A stretch of 64,000 nt of DNA, taken from contig NZ_JAVRHZ010000003.1 in the NCBI RefSeq assembly GCF_031846325.1, positions 124,001-188,000 of the forward strand. The letters are read 5' to 3'. Below, piece after piece: positions 17,601 through 24,937 of this stretch. Numbering within the stretch: the first letter of the stretch is position 1; every line of letters starts with the position of its first letter. The translations under genes and the position numbers were made by a program. The notes under the pieces are model-generated. The model had not been told where the DNA came from. It saw only the letters and a program-made list of their open reading frames with translations, and searched no databases. This DNA is from Patiriisocius_A hiemis (GTDB lineage: Bacteria; Bacteroidota; Bacteroidia; Flavobacteriales; Flavobacteriaceae).

Positions 17601-18222
17601 TAAAGCTACAAGCGAGTATGACCCTGGATACGACTCAAAAAGTATAGCTACTATAGTATCATTATTCACACTAGATGGAACTTCTGATACTGCTAATGCT
17701 TATGGTATACAAACTATAGAACCTTTTAATGATTCGATGGAGATACCGTTAGGTTTCGCAAGTCAAATTGATGAAGAATATACCTATACTATTAGTATTA
17801 ATTCAATTAAAGGAAACAATATAGATAGAGAAGTTGTTTTATTAAGAGATAATTATAATGGAACAACGGTAAATCTTAGCGATCAAGATTATGAATTTAA
17901 AAGTACCAAAGGTATCTTTAATGATAGGTTTACTATCCTTTTCAAAGGTCAAACTGTTTTAGGAACACAAGAGCAAAACCTTGAAGAGTTAATTGCTGTT
18001 TTCCCTAATCCAGCTAATGACTATATAACAATCAATACTAGAGAGGCTATTAAGTCTATTCAAGTGTATGATATACAAGGTAGACTAGTTAAAAATGTTG
18101 ATGGTATTAGTACTAAAACAGAACAAACTATAAATCTTCAAGGATTAGAAAACTCAATGTATCTAGTAAAGGTTAATGCTGAAAATGGTACTAGTTTTAC
18201 AAAAAGAATAATTAAAAAGTAG
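14620..18222 (+). CDS. DUF1028 Ntn-hydrolase-like, MAM x2, T9SS-sorted protein
   Basis: A 1200-residue secreted protein. Order: signal/anchor (about 10-28); DUF1028 domain at about 50-285 (TFSIVVYDKNTGQVGGAGCS, AIHSQAAYN, GDTPQEIIDATVAADGGSASRQYGVV, QGNILDTS, GGDNRCQSRG); MAM domain 1 at about 297-460 and MAM domain 2 at about 470-633, both ending in (M/L)AIDN; a beta-rich region to about 1110; then a T9SS type A sorting domain (AVFPNPANDYITI...KSIQVYDIQGRLVKNV) at 1124-1200 ending in KRIIKK. DUF1028 proteins belong to the Ntn-hydrolase superfamily; their reaction is unknown. The conserved TFSIV here starts at Thr51. The T9SS tail predicts secretion to the surface or medium. It follows the surface paralogues by 55 bases. 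Confidence 0.85.
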   Translation: MKLSFPPVKKLLLTLPILIVLSFILLQPKTTGGEQNVPAYSDTSRDHEGDTFSIVVYDKNTGQVGGAGCSCVSYSGGIDFLSDLITDGTNNSDNIVGAIHSQAAYNASTQTIARNRMLAGDTPQEIIDATVAADGGSASRQYGVVGAKPFNAGAAGHTGSSNGNYANDIQYDDANFTISIQGNILDTSTNGGRDDILYDMQEAFLSADGTLGDRLMAALQGAKRVGGDNRCQSRGNSGRTAFVQVLSPGETSPGLVYDVGDNTAAVANFIEPIDVLQCMYDSGEGNTGFFCRQTVDTFPYTMDFETQTWEKEETCNNDNSWIRTRFSTPDANTGPAGPSEGDLYAFVESSDIGSQNFNNRAVIGSPCFMIPTNSPDASIVFDYHMFGANMGTLSLMANSNDGNGWVQLWSESGNQGNQWFTNEIINISQYAGETVKFRFDATTGNGALSDMAIDNIRVLDDFSVVCSNTVSEFPYNESFEGNIGLWIQASGDDGNWLINSDTTPSTTTGPSAANDGTDYLYIEASSNGTTGEIGANATAILESPCISIGDLPGVFFNFDYHTFGDNIGTIAVEVSEVEGIWNNIYTTSTPSEDDWKSVSLDLSAYSGDIKLRFIGTTGTNFSSDLAIDNVSINIPCLSTSTYNGSWNDFPDSLNNQVIINSDYTVTSSNIEGCDLVIANGVTLTVPADTYLRIKGDITVNGTLIIEHQGSLIQVDEDAVVTKGGSGIINVEVTTPVLNPKDFMLIGSPMDNETRQNLFISDYRVMESHPENFIPDDNVPVAFGINFADDNRDNWINYPSGPINEGSAYLLRPENDETQPASSYDITFSQGTLNNGDFSIPVTYNGATNNPGGTLNMIANPYPSAISVVEFLEQNPSVNEIYFWEHITTPNGSLPGAYTLNYSMEDISRRNISAGTAAGNDGSGTTAPGGNIASAQGFIVIVTDNTPIVFNNTMRVTSENNTLRTEDENLIDQIGLRVTDARDYVGGNAVLAFNPKATSEYDPGYDSKSIATIVSLFTLDGTSDTANAYGIQTIEPFNDSMEIPLGFASQIDEEYTYTISINSIKGNNIDREVVLLRDNYNGTTVNLSDQDYEFKSTKGIFNDRFTILFKGQTVLGTQEQNLEELIAVFPNPANDYITINTREAIKSIQVYDIQGRLVKNVDGISTKTEQTINLQGLENSMYLVKVNAENGTSFTKRIIKK

Positions 18223-18226
18223 CCCC

Positions 18227-18559
18227 CTAAATAAACCTAATAAATTTCCAAAAAGACCTTTGTTTTAGATAACAAAGGTCTTTTTCATTTCCATAAGCTT
18301 CACGCTCAAAACTTATATTTCTATACGCAAGATTTCTGTTTTTATATTGAATTAGTCGGATTATAAACTCTATACCGTACCAAAGATAAAAAGGGAGTAC
18401 TAACATTTCAATTTGTTGTCTAAGGTGTATTTTTTCATGATTCATGAATACTTTATCATTTACCAATTCTTTTAAGCGCACCACTATAAAAGGCCAAAGC
18501 GTAATTCCGTTAAAGCCTTTCCTAAGAAAAAGTCTATTTACCAAAACAATCATAACCAC
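18227..18559 (-). CDS. Small HExxH-motif protein, putative minimal metal-binding protein
   Basis: A 110-residue protein I cannot name. It has an N-terminal hydrophobic stretch, then NHEKIHLRQQIEML, an HExxH-type pattern (H-E-K-I-H) that in many enzymes binds zinc. A hydrophobic helix (LPFYLWYGIEFIIRLI) follows, then FEREAYGNE, whose Glu could be a third ligand. The arrangement HExxH, membrane helix, ExEAYxNE suggests a very small gluzincin-like or membrane-associated metal protein, but activity is unproven. Its last 20 codons overlap the plus-strand terminator at 18250-18285. It stands between two convergent neighbours, ending 4 bases from the large T9SS gene. Confidence 0.65.
   Translation of the reverse strand: MVMIVLVNRLFLRKGFNGITLWPFIVVRLKELVNDKVFMNHEKIHLRQQIEMLVLPFYLWYGIEFIIRLIQYKNRNLAYRNISFEREAYGNEKDLCYLKQRSFWKFIRFI
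18250..18285 (+). terminator. Intrinsic terminator of the T9SS gene, inside the opposite CDS
   Basis: Arms AAAAAGACCTTTGTT (18250-18264) and AACAAAGGTCTTTTT (18271-18285) pair perfectly around 6 bases, with further T, 27 bases after the T9SS gene stop. It lies within the 3' coding part of the minus-strand HExxH gene. Confidence 0.88.
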
Positions 18560-18574
18560 AAGGTAATAAATTGG

Positions 18575-18582
18575 TATTTTTG
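18575..18582 (+). promoter_or_regulatory. TAnnTTTG -7 element just before the DUF5522 gene
   Basis: TATTTTTG is a perfect Bacteroidota -7 element ending 4 bases before the ATG at 18587. Transcription would begin at or next to the start codon, giving a leaderless mRNA. No TTTG is visible 20 bases upstream, which lowers confidence. Confidence 0.35.
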
Positions 18583-18586
18583 TAAT

Positions 18587-18757
18587 ATGCTTTTTCCTAA
18601 GAAAAAAATAGAAATTGAAGACGGAGACTATTATTTAACTCCAGAAGGATACAAATGCTTTACAGAGCAATATCACTTAAAAAGAGGCTATTGTTGTGAA
18701 AGTGGGTGTAGACATTGCCCTTATGGATTTAATAAGCCAAAAAAAAAGAACACATAA
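18587..18757 (+). CDS. DUF5522-like small Cys-rich protein
   Basis: A 56-residue protein. The core is DYYLTPEGYKCFTEQYHLKRG followed by CCESGCRHCPYG, with Cys at 24, 36, 37, 41 and 44 plus His43. This is the signature of the DUF5522 family, small bacterial proteins with a cluster that could bind a metal or iron-sulfur centre. Function unknown. The gene ends 15 bases before urocanate hydratase on the same strand and is probably cotranscribed with it. The coding evidence is the conserved Cys pattern and the good spacing. Confidence 0.78.
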   Translation: MLFPKKKIEIEDGDYYLTPEGYKCFTEQYHLKRGYCCESGCRHCPYGFNKPKKKNT

Positions 18758-18772
18758 AATTTTTCACTAAAA

Positions 18773-20752
18773 ATGACTTTTAAAGAAGAGATAGTAGCAG
18801 GAATTACAGATAACTTGCCAGCACCAAAACCCTATGACCCAACGGTTAATCATGCTCCAAAAAGAAAGGAAATACTTGCTGAAAATGAAAAAGAACTAGC
18901 ACTTAGGAATGCTTTACGCTATTTTAAACCTAAACATCATGCTACCCTTCTACCAGAGTTTAAAGAAGAATTAGAAAAATTTGGCAGAATCTACATGTAT
19001 CGCTTTATGCCAGAACATAAGATTTATGCAAGACCTATAGATCAATATCCTGGTAAATGTGAACAAGCCAAGGCTATTATGCTAATGATTCAAAATAATC
19101 TTGATCATGCTGTGGCACAACACCCTCATGAACTTATTACATATGGTGGTAATGGAGCTGTTTTTCAAAACTGGGCACAATATAGATTGGTAATGCAATA
19201 CCTCTCAGAGATGACTGAAGAACAAACTCTTGTAATGTACTCTGGTCATCCTCTTGGCTTATTTCCATCTCATAAAGATGCTCCTAGAGTTGTTGTAACA
19301 AATGGAATGATGATTCCTAATTACTCTCAACCAGACGATTGGGAAAAATTTAATGCTCTTGGGGTTACACAATATGGACAGATGACAGCCGGAAGTTATA
19401 TGTATATTGGTCCACAGGGGATTGTTCATGGGACTACCATTACAGTTTTAAACGGTTTTAGAAAAATTAAAAAATCTCCAAAAGGTGGTCTTTTTGTAAC
19501 TTCAGGATTAGGAGGGATGAGCGGAGCGCAACCCAAAGCAGGAAATATTGCTGGTTGCGTAACAGTATGTGGAGAAGTAAATAAAAAAGCTACGCATACA
19601 AGACACAGTCAAGGCTGGGTAGACGAAGTAATTAGTGACGTTAGATTGCTCGCTAAAAGAGTGTCCCAAGCAGTTGAAAACAAAGAGACTGTTTCTATAG
19701 CTTATGACGGGAACATAGTAGACGTTTGGGAACATTTTGCAGAAGAAGATATTAAAATTGATCTTGGTAGTGACCAGACATCTCTACACAACCCTTGGGC
19801 TGGAGGCTACTATCCTGCAGGTATGAGTTATGAAGAAGCTAATGATATGATGGCCAACAACCCATCATTATTTAAAGAAAAAGTTCAAGAAAGCTTACGA
19901 AGACATACTGCAGCCATAAATAAACATACTGCAAAAGGAACTTACTTTTTTGATTACGGAAATGCATTTTTATTAGAAGCATCTAGAGCTGGAGCTGATA
20001 TACTTTCTGAAGAAAAAAATAGAGAATTTAAATACCCATCCTATGTACAAGACATAATGGGTCCTATGTGTTTTGATTATGGGTTTGGCCCCTTTAGATG
20101 GGTTTGTGCTTCTGGAAATACTGAAGATTTAGCAAAAACCGATGCCATAGCAACAAAAGTTTTAGAAGATTTAATGAAAAATTCTCCTGAAGAGATTAAA
20201 CAACAAATGGCAGATAATATTCAATGGATTAAAGGAGCTCAAGAAAACAAATTGGTTGTAGGCTCTCAAGCTAGGATTTTATATGCTGATGCAGAAGGAA
20301 GAATAAAAATTGCAGCGGCTTTTAACAAAGCAATTTCTGAAGGAAAATTAGGCTCAGTTATCTTAGGAAGAGATCATCATGATGTCTCAGGAACAGATTC
20401 TCCATACAGAGAAACATCAAATATTTATGACGGAAGCCGTTTTACAGCAGACATGGCAATACATAATGTAATTGGAGATAGCTTTAGAGGTGCAACCTGG
20501 GTAAGCATACATAATGGCGGTGGAGTTGGTTGGGGCGAGGTTATTAATGGTGGTTTCGGTATGGTTCTTGATGGTAGTAAGGATGCACAACGACGTCTAG
20601 AATCTATGCTTTTCTGGGATGTAAATAACGGAATAGCGAGACGTAGCTGGGCAAGAAACAATGAAGCGGTATTTGCTATAAAAAGAGCGATGGAAAACAA
20701 TCCAAGCCTTAAAGTAACACTACCTAACTTTGTTGACGATTCTTTATTTTAA
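18773..20752 (+). CDS. hutU: Urocanate hydratase
   Basis: Converts urocanate to imidazolone propionate in histidine degradation, with tightly bound NAD. The 659-residue length matches the long form. Family landmarks include LITYGGNGAVFQNWAQYRLVMQYL, TLVMYSGHPLGLFPS, the NAD-binding stretch LFVTSGLGGMSGAQPKAGNIAGCV, QTSLHNPWAGGYYPAG, and GRDHHDVSGTDSPYRETSNI followed by HNGGGVGWGEVINGGFGMVLDG near the C-terminus. No hutH, hutI or hutG gene is in the window, so the pathway is split across the chromosome. It is the second gene after DUF5522 and is followed 11 bases later by a lipoprotein gene. Confidence 0.96.
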   Translation: MTFKEEIVAGITDNLPAPKPYDPTVNHAPKRKEILAENEKELALRNALRYFKPKHHATLLPEFKEELEKFGRIYMYRFMPEHKIYARPIDQYPGKCEQAKAIMLMIQNNLDHAVAQHPHELITYGGNGAVFQNWAQYRLVMQYLSEMTEEQTLVMYSGHPLGLFPSHKDAPRVVVTNGMMIPNYSQPDDWEKFNALGVTQYGQMTAGSYMYIGPQGIVHGTTITVLNGFRKIKKSPKGGLFVTSGLGGMSGAQPKAGNIAGCVTVCGEVNKKATHTRHSQGWVDEVISDVRLLAKRVSQAVENKETVSIAYDGNIVDVWEHFAEEDIKIDLGSDQTSLHNPWAGGYYPAGMSYEEANDMMANNPSLFKEKVQESLRRHTAAINKHTAKGTYFFDYGNAFLLEASRAGADILSEEKNREFKYPSYVQDIMGPMCFDYGFGPFRWVCASGNTEDLAKTDAIATKVLEDLMKNSPEEIKQQMADNIQWIKGAQENKLVVGSQARILYADAEGRIKIAAAFNKAISEGKLGSVILGRDHHDVSGTDSPYRETSNIYDGSRFTADMAIHNVIGDSFRGATWVSIHNGGGVGWGEVINGGFGMVLDGSKDAQRRLESMLFWDVNNGIARRSWARNNEAVFAIKRAMENNPSLKVTLPNFVDDSLF

Positions 20753-20763
20753 AAAATTATACT

Positions 20764-21318
20764 ATGAAAGCACTTCGATTTTTACCATTAGTACTTCTTC
20801 TAGCAATAGTTTCATGTAGTCCTGTTCGCGTAGCTACAGATTATGATAGAGAAGTGAATTTTGATTTATATCAAACTTATGCCTTCTACAAACCAGGTAT
20901 AGATAAAGCAGCAATTAGCGATCTTGACAAACGAAGAATACTTAGAGCTATTGATGCAGAATTAGCTGCAAAAGGAATGAATAAATCTGAAACTCCCAAC
21001 TTACTTGTAAGCATTTTTACTAAAGAGAAAGAGCGTGTAAATGTGTATCAAAACAACTTTGGCTGGGGTGGCGGCTGGGGATTTGGCTGGAACCCATGGT
21101 GGTGGGGAGGTGCTAATTGGGGCACATCAGTTAGCCAAAGAACAGAAGGTTCGCTATTTATAGACCTAATAGATGCCAAAACAAATCAACTAGTATGGCA
21201 AGGTATAGGTACCGCAAACTTAATTACCTCTGGTAATATTGACAAAAAAGAACAACGCATAAAAGAAATTGTACAAGAAATTTTAATGAAATTTCCTCCC
21301 GGAGCTATGGAAAAGTAA
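20764..21318 (+). CDS. DUF4136 lipoprotein
   Basis: A 184-residue lipoprotein (signal LLLAIVSC, then SPVRVATDYDREVNFDLYQTYAFYKPG). The mature part matches DUF4136: RRILRAIDAELAAKGMNKSETPNLLVSIFTK, a Gly/Trp-rich stretch (GWGGGWGFGWNPWWWGGANWG) and GSLFIDLIDAKTNQLVWQGIGTANL. Such proteins sit on the outer membrane; their role is unknown. The Gly/Trp stretch is typical of the family. It follows hutU by 11 bases but has no evident link to histidine breakdown. Confidence 0.88.
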   Translation: MKALRFLPLVLLLAIVSCSPVRVATDYDREVNFDLYQTYAFYKPGIDKAAISDLDKRRILRAIDAELAAKGMNKSETPNLLVSIFTKEKERVNVYQNNFGWGGGWGFGWNPWWWGGANWGTSVSQRTEGSLFIDLIDAKTNQLVWQGIGTANLITSGNIDKKEQRIKEIVQEILMKFPPGAMEK

Positions 21319-21322
21319 CCTC

Positions 21323-21352
21323 AAAAAAGCCACTATTTAGTGGCTTTTTTTT
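21323..21352 (+). terminator. Intrinsic terminator after the DUF4136 gene
   Basis: A-rich arm with GCCACTA and arm TAGTGGC around two bases, followed by eight T, starting 5 bases after the stop. Confidence 0.9.
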
Positions 21353-21721
21353 AATTAATACCCCAACACTTTCATAATTTTATCCTTTACTTTTCATTTT
21401 TAAGATATCATCATTTCTTCCAAAAGTCTTAAAAATAAAACCTAATCAAATTAAAGGTTTTACACACAGGAATGTTACATAATTTAAAACATTCAAATTA
21501 CCAACATTCACGATTTTGTTACATTAGTTATACAACTTGTTACAATGCTAATAATCTGCAGTTTGACTTTCCATTAATTTTACACCTATAAGTACTTATA
21601 TCATTAAAAAGGGTTTAAACACCCTAACATAAAAGGAGTTTTAACTACTGACAAACAAACAGTTAAACTCTAATTTTATCAAATATTAAATAATTTATTA
21701 TTAACTAAATACTACGTAATT
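21353..21721 (+). other. 370-base noncoding leader region before the T9SS gene
   Basis: No credible ORF. It is very A/T-rich and has short repeats of ACATT and GTTACA (21471-21545). Near 21609-21622 there is an imperfect inverted repeat around GTTTAAAC (GGGTTTAAACACCC). I do not find a clear TTTG/TAnnTTTG pair at good spacing, although TAATTTTA near 21575 could be a -7 element. A regulated promoter with a long leader is plausible. Confidence 0.4.
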
Positions 21722-22816
21722 ATGAAACCAATTTTTACATTTTTTTTATTGTTGTTTACAACAATTATTTTCGCTCAGGACAATATGTTTGTCCATACCG
21801 CAACACCAGCAAACATTTCTGCTGATGCCAGTTTTATTGACCATCCATTATTAAATAATAACCCTACTGCGCAGCTAATTGTTTCACATAACTGGAATCC
21901 TCCTGGAAGTACTGGTGTTTATAATGACAATATAACTGGAGTTTTTTATAGCAATTCTCAAAATAGGTGGGGTGTTTATAATGAAAGCGGTGCATCAATG
22001 CTAGATGGGTCATCTTATAATATATTTATAGGACAAAGTACAGACATTACTTTACATATTGCAGATTTAGCAAATCAAGATACCAATCCAATATATTCTA
22101 TTTTAAATCATCCAAATTTAAATGGAAATCCAGATGCGCAAGTCATTCTTACCACCTATTATAATCCAAATGGTATAAGAAACAATCATAATTATGGTGT
22201 TTGGTATGATAGTGCAGATGATCGTTGGAAAATTTATACAGAAGATTTGGTAGATATCCCATTAGATTCAGCCTTCTTTGTAGGTGTTGGAGAAACCGAC
22301 GCTATAACTATTACTCATACTGCAACAGCAGCAAATATTAGTGGTAACTGGACTGAAATAGATCATCCATTACTTGATAACAACCCTGACGCTGTGTTAG
22401 TATTTACTCATAACTGGGGTGCTACAGGAGATAGCTCTAATGTTATTTTAGACAAAACCTTAGGGGTTTGGTACACCGGATCTAAATGGGCAATTTATAC
22501 TGAAGATTTAAGCCCAATGCCTCAAGATATAGAGTTTGACATTACAATTTATGACTCACCCGTATTAGGAATAGAGGATAATACAATTGAAGGTTTTAGC
22601 ATGTATCCTAACCCAACTAACAATCAATTAAACATTACTGCTAAAGAAGCTATCTCTAATATTTCAATCTATAATGTATTAGGACAAGAAATCGCTACTT
22701 ACAAAGGGAACGATGTAATTATGAACATTGATGTTTCTCAATTATCAACAGGGACGTACATCGCTAAAGTTCAAGTTGGAGATGCGGTTAAAGCTTCAAA
22801 GTTTATAAAGCTTTAA
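21722..22816 (+). CDS. T9SS-sorted protein with three DUF7452-like repeats
   Basis: A 364-residue secreted protein (signal ending near TIIFAQ). It has three repeats of about 90 residues, each opening with a motif like FVHTATPANISADASFIDHP and containing LLNNNPTAQLIVSHNWNP, then GV(W/F)Y....W.IY.ED, at about residues 22-108, 110-192 and 194-277. These resemble the DUF7452 repeats seen in flavobacterial surface proteins. The second copy is the most divergent. The C-terminus is a T9SS type A sorting domain (FSMYPNPTNNQLNITAKEA...ISIYNVLGQEIATY) at about 285-364. Exported to the surface or medium; ligand unknown. Monocistronic, with a terminator after it. Confidence 0.85.
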   Translation: MKPIFTFFLLLFTTIIFAQDNMFVHTATPANISADASFIDHPLLNNNPTAQLIVSHNWNPPGSTGVYNDNITGVFYSNSQNRWGVYNESGASMLDGSSYNIFIGQSTDITLHIADLANQDTNPIYSILNHPNLNGNPDAQVILTTYYNPNGIRNNHNYGVWYDSADDRWKIYTEDLVDIPLDSAFFVGVGETDAITITHTATAANISGNWTEIDHPLLDNNPDAVLVFTHNWGATGDSSNVILDKTLGVWYTGSKWAIYTEDLSPMPQDIEFDITIYDSPVLGIEDNTIEGFSMYPNPTNNQLNITAKEAISNISIYNVLGQEIATYKGNDVIMNIDVSQLSTGTYIAKVQVGDAVKASKFIKL

Positions 22817-22842
22817 AATATTCAATTAACTAACTAATCATT

Positions 22843-22872
22843 AAAAAGAGGTGCATTTTGTGCCTCTTTTTT
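22843..22872. terminator. Bidirectional intrinsic terminator
   Basis: AAAAAGAGG (22843-22851) pairs with CCTCTTTTT (22863-22871) across an 11-base loop; lies between convergent genes and overlaps the E1 stop codon. Confidence 0.8.
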
Positions 22873-24934
22873 AATACCCTAAAATCTCCTCAATCTTTTT
22901 CTTCACCTTTTCTGTAGAAGGAATCATCGTTTCTTCTAGGATACTGTTTAATGGAATCGCAGGCATATTCTCACTACCAATAAGCATTACTGGTGCGTCC
23001 AATTCTTGAAAACACTCTTCTTGAATGCTACCCTGTAATCCTCTTGAAAAACCATTATTGCTAGGTTCTTCTGTAACTACTAGGCATTTTTTACATTTTT
23101 TAACCGATTTAAACATAGTATCATAATCTAATGGATGTAATGTTCTTAAGTCAATAATTTCAATTCTATGAGTCATTTCAAGTTCTCTAGATGCATTATA
23201 AGCCCAATGCACTCCCATTCCGTAGGTAATAATAGACAACGTTTCTTCTTCCTCTTGAGGCCATATTTCTTGTAATACCCAAGCTTTCCCAAAAGGCAAC
23301 ACGTAATCTTCGGCTGGTTCTATGGAGGTTGCTCCTTTAGTTCCTTTAACTTTACTCCAGTACAATCCTTTGTGTTCAAAAATCACCACAGGATTAGGGT
23401 CATAATAAGCAGCCTTCATCAAACCTTTTAAATCGGCTCCATTACTTGGATAAGCTATTTTAAGTCCTCTAATATTTGTGACAATACTTTCTACAGAAGA
23501 CGAGTGATAAGGCCCTCCACTTCCGTATGCACCAATAGGGACTCGTAAAATCATGCTAACTGGCCATTTTCCATTAGACAAATAATTACTTCTACTTACT
23601 TCTGTAAATAACTGATTTAATCCTGGCCAAATATAATCTGCAAACTGAACCTCAACAATTGGCTTTAACCCTACAGCACTCATCCCGACTGTAGAGCCAA
23701 CAATAAATGCCTCTTGAATAGGTGTATTAAAAACTCTATTATCACCAAATTTTTGTGCTAAGGTGGCAGCCTCTCTAAAAACACCTCCTAATCGTCCTCC
23801 CACATCTTGACCATACAACAAGCATTCTTTATGCTTTGCCATCAACTCTTCTATAGCAAACAATGCACAATCTACCATTACTACTTTTTCTGCTCCCTCT
23901 GGAGAACGTTCTCCTTTTTCTTCGGTTATTGTTGTTGGTGCAAAATCATGGGTAAATAGATCTTCTGGAGAAGGGTCTTCTGCGTCTAATGCTTCTTTGA
24001 AATGATTTTCAACTACTGTTTTAGCCTCTTTTTCTAGCGCCTCAATATCACCTTCAGAAAAACTAGAATCTAATAGCAATTCCTTCATTTTTGGATAAGG
24101 GTCTCTAGATCGTGCTTCTTCTAAGTCATCACGATAAAACTCCATTCGCACTCCAGAAGTATGATGATTTAACAATGGAACTTTTGCATGTACCAAGAAA
24201 GGCCTACGCTCTTCTCTTATTATTTTTATCACATTTTGTAGGGTCGTGTAACTTTCTTCGAAATCTGTACCATCTATAGAGACAGCTTCTAAGCCATGAA
24301 AACCTGCTGCATATTCTGCTGCATTCTGTGCTCTTGTTTCTTCTTCGTTTGCTGAAATATCCCAACCATTATCTTGTACTAAATACAAAATAGGTAGTTG
24401 CTTTAACGCCGCCATCTGGAAGGCTTCGGCAATTTCTCCTTCGGTAACTGAAGCATCACCAAGCGAACATACTACAAAAGGTGCCTCCTCTTTTGAAGGA
24501 GTAGAAAGTTTTTCAACTTCATTATACCAAAAACCCATAGCAACGCCAGTTGCTGGTATTGCCTGCATACCCGTAGCACTACTTTGATGCGGAATCTTAG
24601 GCTTATCGTCATCTTTTAAACTTGGATGCGAATAATAGGTTCTTCCACCAGAAAAAGGGTCGTCTTTTTTTGCTAGAACTTGTAACATTAAATCATAGGG
24701 AGTCATACCTATAGCCAGTAACATAGAGTCGTCTCGGTAATATGGGAACGCATAATCTTGTGGGAGTAATTGCATCCCAATAGCAGTTTGTATTACCTCA
24801 TGTCCCCTAGATGTAGCATGTACGTATTTTGAAACTAGCTTGAAGTTTTCTTCATAAAGCTCTGTCATTGCCTTAGCAGTCACTAGGTTTTTAAATCCTT
24901 TTTCTAAAACTTCTCTTGATAATTTGCGCTCCAT
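22871..24934 (-). CDS. 2-oxoacid dehydrogenase E1, alpha and beta subunits fused
   Basis: A 687-residue thiamine diphosphate enzyme. The alpha half (about 1-325) has the ThDP/Mg motif around CSLGDASVTEGEIAEAFQMAALKQLPILYLVQDNGWDIS, and HTSGVRMEFYRDDLEEARSRDPYPKM, typical of branched-chain E1 alpha. The beta half (about 345-687) has LYGQDVGGRLGGVFREA, FNTPIQEAFIVGSTVGMSAVG, GGPYHSSSVE and LVVTEEPSNNGFSRGLQ. The two subunits, separate in most organisms, are one chain. Next to ilvE and an E2, it is best read as the branched-chain 2-oxoacid dehydrogenase E1, feeding acyl groups to the E2 lipoyl domain. No E3 gene is in the window. It starts 3 bases after ilvE. Confidence 0.92.
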   Translation of the reverse strand: MERKLSREVLEKGFKNLVTAKAMTELYEENFKLVSKYVHATSRGHEVIQTAIGMQLLPQDYAFPYYRDDSMLLAIGMTPYDLMLQVLAKKDDPFSGGRTYYSHPSLKDDDKPKIPHQSSATGMQAIPATGVAMGFWYNEVEKLSTPSKEEAPFVVCSLGDASVTEGEIAEAFQMAALKQLPILYLVQDNGWDISANEEETRAQNAAEYAAGFHGLEAVSIDGTDFEESYTTLQNVIKIIREERRPFLVHAKVPLLNHHTSGVRMEFYRDDLEEARSRDPYPKMKELLLDSSFSEGDIEALEKEAKTVVENHFKEALDAEDPSPEDLFTHDFAPTTITEEKGERSPEGAEKVVMVDCALFAIEELMAKHKECLLYGQDVGGRLGGVFREAATLAQKFGDNRVFNTPIQEAFIVGSTVGMSAVGLKPIVEVQFADYIWPGLNQLFTEVSRSNYLSNGKWPVSMILRVPIGAYGSGGPYHSSSVESIVTNIRGLKIAYPSNGADLKGLMKAAYYDPNPVVIFEHKGLYWSKVKGTKGATSIEPAEDYVLPFGKAWVLQEIWPQEEEETLSIITYGMGVHWAYNASRELEMTHRIEIIDLRTLHPLDYDTMFKSVKKCKKCLVVTEEPSNNGFSRGLQGSIQEECFQELDAPVMLIGSENMPAIPLNSILEETMIPSTEKVKKKIEEILGY

Positions 24935-24937
24935 CTA

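Noticed and set aside
14620..18222. Treating the DUF1028 protein as a known protease
   Set aside because: The DUF1028 reaction is unknown and no activity can be read from sequence alone.
18773..21318. A complete histidine-utilisation operon
   Set aside because: Only hutU is recognisable; the flanking DUF5522 and DUF4136 genes are not hut enzymes.
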